Virus record (IMG/VR): IMGVR_UViG_3300032316_000256
Coordinates: 1-32,866 of that record
Strand: one strand, 5' to 3'
DNA length: 32,866 bases
From: a virus
Below are positions 16,913 through 21,744 of the stretch, piece after piece. How positions within the stretch are numbered: position 1 is the stretch's first letter; each line of letters begins with the position of its first letter. The translations under genes and the position numbers were made by a program. Below the pieces are notes generated by a model, which saw nothing but the letters and a program-made list of their open reading frames with translations, was not told the DNA's origin and did no database searches.

Positions 16913-17326
16913 TTAGAAAATGTATTTTGTATCCTGGTTATCCTGGTTATCCAGCAATGCCTGGTAATCCTTGCGGACCTGTATTTGAATAGCGTTCAAG
17001 TTCTGGTTATCCTGGTAGTCCGAGTCCTGGATATCCGAGTCGCTCACTACCTTTGCCGCCTCGATTGCAACTTGGCGACCGATCCACTGAATAGGCGGGG
17101 CTATTTTTTCCCCGTTGCTGGTAACGTCAATTTGTTGCTTTGGTAATCCAAACCGGTAGGATAACCAAAGTTTTATAGCGTTCGTGTCCCCTTGCTCACA
17201 TTTGTACAAAAGGGCTTTCCATATTTGATCGGGTACGCAAATAGCGTCCATCTGTTCTATCAATTTTATTTCCTGGATTTTCGGCGGCCTACCGGCTCCA
17301 GGGCGTGCGCCCCCATTTTTGCCCAT
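16913..17326 (-). CDS. terS: Terminase small subunit
   Basis: The 137-residue protein starts with GGARPGAGRPPK, the basic, hook-like opening common in small terminases, followed by a helical DNA-binding core (VPDQIWKALLYKCEQGDTNAIKLWL). It should recognise the packaging site and load DNA onto the large subunit. The C-terminal 45 residues hold repeated DNQD/DIQD units (residues about 97-135), encoded by imperfect repeats of CTGGTTATC on the plus strand at 16934-17040. Its codon use (AAA, GAA, GCC, CGG) matches the N-terminal half of terL and the adjacent plus-strand genes but not the rest of the window. Confidence 0.85.
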   Translation of the reverse strand: MGKNGGARPGAGRPPKIQEIKLIEQMDAICVPDQIWKALLYKCEQGDTNAIKLWLSYRFGLPKQQIDVTSNGEKIAPPIQWIGRQVAIEAAKVVSDSDIQDSDYQDNQNLNAIQIQVRKDYQALLDNQDNQDTKYIF

Positions 17327-17427
17327 GTCACTACAAAGTATTGTAAAACTGAAATAAAGTGATTATTCAGTCCTAAAGGTAAATTAAAAAAAATATACTT
17401 AATCATTAAAAATAATTAACAATTTAC

Positions 17428-17458
17428 TTGCAATCAATTAAAAACCTTTGTAATATTG
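17428..17458 (+). promoter_or_regulatory. Candidate early promoter
   Basis: TTG at 17428-17430 is followed by 20 bases and TAATATTG at 17451-17458, one mismatch from TAnnTTTG. It would start transcription near 17465, about 20 bases before the first plus-strand peptide. The stretch AAACCTTTGTAA at 17442-17453 recurs upstream of the primase gene at 21724-21735. The divergent minus-strand promoter for the terminase genes must also lie in 17327-17450 but no clear match was found. Confidence 0.45.
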
Positions 17459-17486
17459 CTTAATGTTTAACCCTAACTAATTAAAT

Positions 17487-17573
17487 ATGATCGACTTACT
17501 TATTATTTCAACCGGCACTATCTTGATTTTTGCCCTTACTTATTTGTTAACTCCTAAACAAAAAACAGCATGA
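17487..17573 (+). CDS. 28-residue membrane peptide
   Basis: ATG 17487 opens a 28-codon frame: a single hydrophobic helix (LLIISTGTILIFALTYLL) followed by a short basic tail. The stop overlaps the next ATG in an ATGA arrangement, and the gene is first after the candidate early promoter. These points favour translation although the peptide is tiny. No family can be assigned; single-helix phage peptides are known to act on host membrane enzymes or on superinfecting phage, but nothing here shows which. Confidence 0.5.
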   Translation: MIDLLIISTGTILIFALTYLLTPKQKTA

Positions 17574-17662
17574 AAAAAGCACTTAGTACTATTATCCTGG
17601 CAATTATCGCATTTTTGCCTATTTTCTTTCTAGGTTACCTATTGGGCCTTAAACTTATTTAA
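17570..17662 (+). CDS. 30-residue membrane peptide
   Basis: Thirty codons from ATG 17570, overlapping the previous stop, encode MKK followed by an almost wholly hydrophobic chain (residues 4-30) with a proline at 17 that would kink the helix. It could be a signal-anchored peptide. Its tight coupling to the preceding peptide suggests a pair with a joint role. A run of CACACA repeats follows at 17664-17690 as the leader of the next gene. Confidence 0.5.
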   Translation: MKKALSTIILAIIAFLPIFFLGYLLGLKLI

Positions 17663-17695
17663 TCAATACACACACACAAAAAACACACACACAAA

Positions 17696-18220
17696 ATGAG
17701 AACTGTATTTAATTCACACGCACAATTAGCGAACGTATTCGCAACACAAACACAATACGCCGGACGCACAAATTCAATGTTTTTTGAACGTGAAACGGCT
17801 TATTCCTACGGTAGGCACTATATCGCGGCAAAGTTTATGAATGCCGATAATGGCGAAAAAGTATGTTTCATTAACAAAAGTTACTATTCAAATAGTACTG
17901 CCAAACATTGCCAAAAATTATGGAACGCAATACCTGACGGGATCAAAGTTTTTCGCCTTTCCTTTGGGTCGTGGATCGATAGGGATAATTTACCCGAGTT
18001 AATTAAAAAAGAAGTTAGAGAAATTGAATTGCTTTTGAATAAGCAGTTAAACGCAAGGACTTATTTTCACTATGCATCCCAGGCGGTAGAACTATTTAAC
18101 GATGTGAACGAAATTTGTACGCTCTTTGGGTTGCAAAAAATTTATACTTGCGACTTCAAAAACTGGGTTGCGGCAATTAACAAGGCTACTGAAATAGAAC
18201 TAAAAAAGGTAAACAAATGA
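17696..18220 (+). CDS. Conserved phage protein of unknown function
   Basis: The 174-residue protein has SMFFERETAYSYGRHYIAAKF near residues 27-47. This theme (aromatic residues, then YSYG-H and an IA-K segment) occurs in a family of uncharacterised early phage proteins. A second part, residues 95-170, is helical with WVAAINKATEIELKK at the end. No catalytic motif was identified. It follows a CA-rich leader and overlaps the next gene by four bases. Codon use belongs to the AAA/GAA-rich block. Confidence 0.7.
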   Translation: MRTVFNSHAQLANVFATQTQYAGRTNSMFFERETAYSYGRHYIAAKFMNADNGEKVCFINKSYYSNSTAKHCQKLWNAIPDGIKVFRLSFGSWIDRDNLPELIKKEVREIELLLNKQLNARTYFHYASQAVELFNDVNEICTLFGLQKIYTCDFKNWVAAINKATEIELKKVNK

Positions 18221-18453
18221 AAAGGATAAACAACGACGTAAACGGTAACCCCAGGTATGTAGTACATTTTTACGACGTACTAACCGACTCAGAGTCTGAG
18301 GGGCTTAATATTTTAGAAAAGTTTGAATTTGCACTACAAAAGGCCCGAAAAGTAGGCGGTAAAATGTACCGTGGGAAAGACTTTGGGGGCGGTATTGTTT
18401 TTCAGTCCTATAATATCATTGAAACAATTAATAAAGCAAAGGGGGCTATTTAA
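18217..18453 (+). CDS. Small protein of unknown function
   Basis: A 78-residue protein starts at ATG 18217, overlapping the previous stop (ATGA). It has a strand-rich start (NPRYVVHFYDVL), a helix (ILEKFEFALQKARKVGGK) and a short strand end. No family recognised. The stop lies inside the stem of a terminator, so this is the last gene of the first early transcription unit unless there is read-through. Confidence 0.65.
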   Translation: MKRINNDVNGNPRYVVHFYDVLTDSESEGLNILEKFEFALQKARKVGGKMYRGKDFGGGIVFQSYNIIETINKAKGAI

Positions 18454-18464
18454 CCCCCTTTTTT
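18438..18464 (+). terminator. Terminator overlapping the end of the 78-residue gene
   Basis: AAAGGGGG (18438-18445) pairs with CCCCCTTT (18454-18461) across an eight-base loop and is followed by T residues to 18464. The stop codon TAA is in the loop. The next gene starts only 14 bases later, so the signal probably attenuates rather than stops expression. Confidence 0.75.
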
Positions 18465-18477
18465 AAACACTAACAAA

Positions 18478-18666
18478 ATGAATAAGCCGCTATTTTCAAT
18501 CCACTCAATTAAGGCCCTCGAGGCCCGTACATTTTCCGTATTTCGTGCAAATATTGAGAACACGCCCGAAAAATTAGAACTTGCAAAACAGTTGTACCCT
18601 AGCTCGGATTTTTACTTTGAATTTCATTTTACGCCTATTTCTTTAAAGGTAGTTTTCGGGGTTTAA
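18478..18666 (+). CDS. Small protein of unknown function
   Basis: A 62-residue protein from ATG 18478 with leader AACACTAACAAA. The sequence shows a possible helix (IENTPEKLELAKQLYP) between strands, and FYFEFHFTPISLKVVFGV at the end. No family recognised. It lies between two terminators and shares the codon habits of its upstream neighbours. Confidence 0.6.
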   Translation: MNKPLFSIHSIKALEARTFSVFRANIENTPEKLELAKQLYPSSDFYFEFHFTPISLKVVFGV

Positions 18667-18682
18667 TAACCCCCTTTTTTTT
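18658..18682 (+). terminator. Terminator after the 62-residue gene
   Basis: GGGGTT (18658-18663) pairs with AACCCC (18668-18673) across TAAT, then one C and eight T residues follow. The stop codon TAA lies in the hairpin. This is the stronger of the two early terminators and marks the right limit of the first early unit. Confidence 0.75.
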
Positions 18683-18837
18683 AAGCCTATTTTAAGCCCT
18701 TTTAAGCCCTCTAAATTTTCAATCATGTAAGGATACCAAAAAAAATATATCGCCCCGCTAAGGCCTTAAAAATGGCCTCCTTTGCCCTCATGGGTCAAGG
18801 TCTGACCGTGCCATCCAGGGCCACCTGGGGGTGGTGG

Positions 18838-18991
18838 TAGTGGAAAACATGGCCTAGTGGAAAACATGGCGGAAAAATAGCCATAGTGGAAAACAAAACC
18901 AGGTTTACCCCCTGGTGGAAAACAAAATTTTGCTGAGCCATAGTGTAAAACAAAACCATTCAGCCCAGAATATTACCCTTAGTGTAAAACA
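18838..18991 (+). repeat. Six iteron-like direct repeats, consensus TAGTGKAAAACA
   Basis: Copies start at 18838, 18855, 18884, 18913, 18941 and 18980. The first three are identical (TAGTGGAAAACA), the fourth has TGG in place of TAG, and the last two have T in place of the second G (TAGTGTAAAACA). Spacing is 17, 29, 29, 28 and 39 bases, with three consecutive steps of about 29. All lie in the same direction. Such arrays usually bind an initiator or regulator. A weak hairpin CCAGG/CCTGG lies between copies 3 and 4. Confidence 0.7.
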
Positions 18992-19012
18992 AAAATAAAT
19001 TTTACAATTCCC

Positions 19013-19044
19013 TTGCATTTGTTGTGCAGAGTCTTGTACATTAG
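19013..19044 (+). promoter_or_regulatory. Candidate promoter for the second early unit
   Basis: TTG at 19013-19015 and TACATTAG at 19037-19044 are separated by 21 bases. The -7 element has one mismatch to TAnnTTTG. It would produce a leader of about 20 bases before ATG 19072, ending in CACACACACA. Evidence is moderate at best. Confidence 0.35.
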
Positions 19045-19071
19045 CATCGTTAATCACTTAAACACACACAC

Positions 19072-19311
19072 ATGTTAACAGATCACCACTTTATTCTTGA
19101 GCAGTCTGGCTTTAGCTTGGAGCTCGAATCCTTCGCCAACGAAGGCATTGTCCTTGACCTTTACTTTGGTAACGGCAAGTCTCTCACCCTGGAGCTATAT
19201 GACGAGCTCAACGAGCGTTTTACAGACCACTATCGGGTCGTATGCTCAATCCTAGACCCTTTTATTGTTGAACAGTTAGAAGCCAATGTACGCCAATGCT
19301 TTACGAAATGA
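19072..19311 (+). CDS. Small protein of unknown function
   Basis: A 79-residue protein begins at ATG 19072 after a CA-repeat leader. It is acidic, with strand-like segments (IVLDLYFGNGKSLTLELYDEL) and a C-terminal helix. No family recognised. It opens the recombination and replication operon, and its stop overlaps the next ATG (ATGA). Confidence 0.65.
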   Translation: MLTDHHFILEQSGFSLELESFANEGIVLDLYFGNGKSLTLELYDELNERFTDHYRVVCSILDPFIVEQLEANVRQCFTK

Positions 19312-19484
19312 TGACCGCCACCGAGTACGGAGTACTACGTGGCTTTACCGAAAAATCTACACGTGTTCACCAGATCATCCGCTCTGGAGTCTGGCCTGAA
19401 GAATGGGTGTACCCTCCTAGAAAGCTAGGCAACCAATGGATCGTTTTTGTTAGTTCAACCTGGATCGGCAATGGTAGAGGATAG
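19308..19484 (+). CDS. Small helix-turn-helix-like protein
   Basis: The preferred start is ATG 19308, overlapping the previous TGA (ATG 19311 is equally possible), giving 58 residues; an ATG at 19296 would overlap more. The chain TATEYGVLRGFTEKSTRVHQI followed by an LGNQWIVF strand resembles the MerR/excisionase type of winged helix, in which a short helix-turn-helix is followed by a beta wing. It could regulate early genes or assist recombination. No integrase was seen, so a true excisionase role is doubtful. Confidence 0.55.
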   Translation: MMTATEYGVLRGFTEKSTRVHQIIRSGVWPEEWVYPPRKLGNQWIVFVSSTWIGNGRG

Positions 19485-19626
19485 AATCAACGAATGGATT
19501 AGTATAAACTACGGGGAGTTACCCGTTAGTGTAAAAAAAGAGATAGCTAAAACCTTTGAGCTTTACTGGGATCAGTTTACATTCTGGTATGCAGAAATTA
19601 AAACTAAACAGATACACAAAATATGA
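19471..19626 (+). CDS. 51-residue protein of unknown function
   Basis: ATG 19471 lies 14 bases before the previous stop and opens 51 codons. The product is helical and aromatic (FELYWDQFTFWYAEIK near residues 29-44). The stop TGA at 19624 overlaps the ATG of the next gene. Overlaps at both ends and phage-like codon use support a real gene. No family recognised. Confidence 0.6.
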   Translation: MVEDRINEWISINYGELPVSVKKEIAKTFELYWDQFTFWYAEIKTKQIHKI

Positions 19627-19793
19627 GAATGCAAGACGAAAATCCGATTATTGACGCTCTTTTAGAGCAAGGATACCACATAGAGGAAGTACGAGACATC
19701 ATCGTACACATACACGAGGAAATCAGGATGGGAACTGATATGGAGGAAATTTTTGACTTATATAACCTAGACACAGAATTAATCACACTATAA
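19623..19793 (+). CDS. 56-residue acidic protein of unknown function
   Basis: ATG 19623 overlaps the preceding stop. The product is strongly acidic and amphipathic (IIDALLEQGYHIEEVRDII, then EEIFDLYNLD), typical of small helical phage proteins. A frame on the opposite strand is a shadow. No family recognised. Confidence 0.6.
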   Translation: MRMQDENPIIDALLEQGYHIEEVRDIIVHIHEEIRMGTDMEEIFDLYNLDTELITL

Positions 19794-19794
19794 C

Positions 19795-19866
19795 ATGGAA
19801 GACCTAGTAAAGACCCTAGACCAATTAATTGGAGAGTTGTACATCATTAAAACACGCAAATCATGA
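19795..19866 (+). CDS. 23-residue peptide upstream of the ERF gene
   Basis: ATG 19795 opens 23 codons that end in TGA overlapping the ERF start (ATGA). The peptide has one amphipathic helix (LVKTLDQLIGELYIIK). It may be a real small protein or a leader that couples translation into the ERF gene; the sequence cannot separate these. Confidence 0.4.
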   Translation: MEDLVKTLDQLIGELYIIKTRKS

Positions 19867-20396
19867 AAGAACTTATTTTAATTCAAAACGAGCTAAAAGC
19901 TCCCAAGAGCCAATTCAATGCATTTGGCAAGTACAAGTATAGAAACTGCGAGGACATCCTGGAGGCTCTCAAGCCTTTGCTTCTAAAGTACGAATGCACC
20001 TTAACTATCGAGGATGAGGTTAAAGAGGTTGGTGGTATTGTATTCATAGAAAGTACGGTATCTATACAGATAGATAAAGAAGGCAGAACCGAAGGCAGAG
20101 CAGTTACAGCCCAGGCAGGTATCGACATCAACCGCAAGGGCATGGATGTTGCACAGTCGTTCGGAAGCAGCAGCTCGTATGCTCGAAAATATGCACTCTC
20201 TGGTCTCCTATTAATCGATGATACAAAAGACCCAGATTCAACCAACGATCATGGTGGTAAAAAAGAGGAGTTAACTCCAGCACATGTAAAGTGGCAAGGA
20301 GCAAAGGATTCTCTAGCCAATGGCAAGGTATCTATGGAGCAAATTAAGTCGGTTTATAATTTAACAGCACAAAACGAAAAACTATTATTATCATGA
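19863..20396 (+). CDS. ERF-family single-strand annealing protein
   Basis: The 177-residue protein has the ERF signature: FGKYKYRNCEDILEALKPLL at about 21-40, a conserved strand region, then SFGSSSSYARKYALSGLLLI near 100-119 and an acidic DDTKDPDS. ERF proteins form rings that anneal complementary single strands during phage recombination. The gene overlaps the exonuclease gene next to it by four bases, the classic annealing-protein/exonuclease pair. The C-terminal 50 residues are variable and may bind partner proteins. Confidence 0.9.
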   Translation: MKELILIQNELKAPKSQFNAFGKYKYRNCEDILEALKPLLLKYECTLTIEDEVKEVGGIVFIESTVSIQIDKEGRTEGRAVTAQAGIDINRKGMDVAQSFGSSSSYARKYALSGLLLIDDTKDPDSTNDHGGKKEELTPAHVKWQGAKDSLANGKVSMEQIKSVYNLTAQNEKLLLS

Positions 20397-20992
20397 ACTT
20401 TAAATGCAGAGCAAGTGCCCTTGGCCATTTGATGACCAACGCACGGAGTAAAACAGAAACTTTGTCTCAGACAACTAAGAGCTACCTGGAGGATTGGTAC
20501 AAGGAGCAGATTTATGGACTAAAGAAGCAGATCAAGAGTAAGTACATTCAGAAGGGATTGGCACTTGAGGATACGGCTATCGAGTTTTACTCGGTAGCTA
20601 TGGAGAAGGACTTTATGATTAAGAACCTGGATCACTTTGAGGATGATTTCTTTACAGGTACTCCAGATTGTTTTCACGATGGTATAGTCTATGACTTTAA
20701 AACCTCGTGGGACTGCTTTACTTTCCCTCTGTTTGACGATTCCCCTGACAGTGGGTACTTCTACCAACTTCAGGTTTACATGCACCTGACGGGCTTAAAA
20801 AAGGCCAAGTTAGTGTACACTCTCCAAGACACTCCAGAGTTCTTGACTTATGAGGAGCCTGTGAGCTATGCACACGTGGAAAATAAGTACAGAATCAAAG
20901 AGTTTGACATTGAGTATGACCCCCAGGTAATTGAGATGGCCAAGGCCAAGGTATTGGAGTGTAGAGAGTATTTAAACGGTATGGCGGTATGA
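20393..20992 (+). CDS. YqaJ-like recombinase exonuclease
   Basis: The 199-residue protein has PD-(D/E)XK nuclease motifs: KGLALEDTAIEFY (Glu59) near 54-66, GTPDCF with Asp92, VYDFKTS with Asp101 and Lys103, and YQLQVYMHLTG near 124-134. Such enzymes chew back one strand of double-stranded ends to give the substrate for ERF. It overlaps ERF upstream and the helix-turn-helix gene downstream. Confidence 0.85.
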   Translation: MNFKCRASALGHLMTNARSKTETLSQTTKSYLEDWYKEQIYGLKKQIKSKYIQKGLALEDTAIEFYSVAMEKDFMIKNLDHFEDDFFTGTPDCFHDGIVYDFKTSWDCFTFPLFDDSPDSGYFYQLQVYMHLTGLKKAKLVYTLQDTPEFLTYEEPVSYAHVENKYRIKEFDIEYDPQVIEMAKAKVLECREYLNGMAV

Positions 20993-21435
20993 CATCACTC
21001 ACCCAGGAACAGAAAGACGAGATCGCTAGGCTATATAAGCTAAAAGTACTAAATAAGAATATAGCTACTATAATGAACATTAGTAGACACCTAGTAAATA
21101 ATTATATATACAAGGACTATCTGCTGACAAACGAAAGAGCCAAGAACACCTGCTCTCACATGAACCACGCAGATGAGGTCATTGAATTATATAAGAAAGG
21201 TTTACCATATAAAGATATTATGCTTATGACTGGTGTAAAATACCATCACTTATGTGAAATTCTAAAGCTCACAGATCATAGGCGAGTAAAGTCTCTTAGT
21301 ATAAAAATAGTTAGACAAATAGAGCGTATGGTAGTGGAAAATCGGAGGACTTGTGACATAGCAAAAGAGCTAGATTTGGAGTACAATAGAGTCTCACATT
21401 GGGTGAGAAAAGCTAAGAAGGAGGGTGTACACTAG
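20989..21435 (+). CDS. Triple helix-turn-helix DNA-binding protein
   Basis: The 148-residue basic protein has three helix-turn-helix-like units, at about 5-42 (LTQEQKDEIARLYK ... NIATIMNISRHLVNNYI), 62-93 (EVIELYKKGLPYKDIMLMTG) and 104-140 (ADIAKELDL-type core, TCDIAKELDLEYNRVSHWVR). The pattern resembles resolvase or transposase-type HTH repeats. It is a candidate origin-binding or regulatory protein: its last codons lie in the first of a run of GTGTA repeats, so its own gene end is part of a likely binding region. No enzyme domain. Confidence 0.7.
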   Translation: MTSLTQEQKDEIARLYKLKVLNKNIATIMNISRHLVNNYIYKDYLLTNERAKNTCSHMNHADEVIELYKKGLPYKDIMLMTGVKYHHLCEILKLTDHRRVKSLSIKIVRQIERMVVENRRTCDIAKELDLEYNRVSHWVRKAKKEGVH

Positions 21436-21694
21436 TGTACACTAAGTGTACACCTAAGTGTAAACCAAAATCGGCCTCCATTGGCTCCAATCACAATAAG
21501 TGAACACTTTGAACACTTTTTGGCAAAAATGAAAAAAAATAAATTTTCACCTAGTCAAAAAAAATATATTCTAAAAAAAAGTGTAAACTTGTAAACCTAG
21601 GGCAAAAAACGGCCTAAAATCGGCCTAATTTGAACGGATTGGCACTTTAGGGGGGTTTACACTAGGTGTAAACCAAGTGTAAACTTGTGTACAC
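21425..21694. repeat. Cluster of GTGTAAAC/GTGTACAC repeats; candidate origin or operator
   Basis: Copies begin at 21425, 21434, 21445 and 21457 (about 10-12 bases apart, so on one helix face), then 21499, 21580, 21655 (inverted), 21666, 21676 and 21687. The tandem ones read AGTGTACAC or AGTGTAAAC. The pair at 21655-21673 forms a perfect inverted repeat GTTTACAC-TAG-GTGTAAAC. AAATCGGCCT also appears twice, near 21468 and 21617. The cluster starts inside the end of the HTH gene and ends about 50 bases before the primase gene. It shares the GTGTAAA core with the 18838-18991 repeats. Confidence 0.75.
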
Positions 21695-21744
21695 TTTTTT
21701 GCCCAAAACAGCCCTTTTTTTATAAACCTTTGTAAAACACGAAA
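21436..21744. other. Non-coding region upstream of the primase gene
   Basis: These 309 bases hold no gene. They contain the GTGTA repeats, AT-rich tracts at 21525-21580 with long A runs, a G run at 21651, and a candidate promoter before the primase. AT-rich DNA next to repeats is typical of phage origins, but direct evidence of replication start is lacking. Confidence 0.6.
21699..21732 (+). promoter_or_regulatory. Candidate promoter for the primase gene
   Basis: TTTTTTG ending at 21701 and TAAACCTTTG at 21723-21732 are about 21 bases apart. The second element departs from TAnnTTTG by two extra bases. The stretch AAACCTTTGTAA (21724-21735) is identical to that at 17442-17453, upstream of the first early genes, which favours a shared regulatory element. 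Confidence 0.35.

Larger units (their letters stand above)
18667..19071. other. Non-coding region with iteron-like repeats; candidate origin or control region
   Basis: No credible gene is present in these 405 bases. From left to right the region holds the terminator end, an AT-rich stretch at about 18735-18755, a GC-rich segment with GGCC-containing dyads at 18760-18835, six copies of an AGTGG/TAAAACA repeat at 18838-18991, and a candidate promoter. It separates the AAA-rich codon block from the genes to the right, so it may also be a recombination site. Confidence 0.6.

Noticed and set aside
17327-17450. Minus-strand promoter for the terminase genes
   Set aside because: A TACTTTG stretch lies near 17340, but the spacing is one base short of the consensus and no -33 element fits.
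18772-18840. 22-codon frame in the gene-free region before the iterons
   Set aside because: Odd composition (repeated Trp and Gly), no coupling to neighbours, and its end lies in the first repeat copy.
18838-18991. CRISPR array
   Set aside because: The repeat is only about 12 bases with no dyad, spacing is uneven, and no cas genes are near.
19308-19484. Excisionase call for the small HTH protein
   Set aside because: No integrase or attachment site was found, so only the fold likeness is reported.
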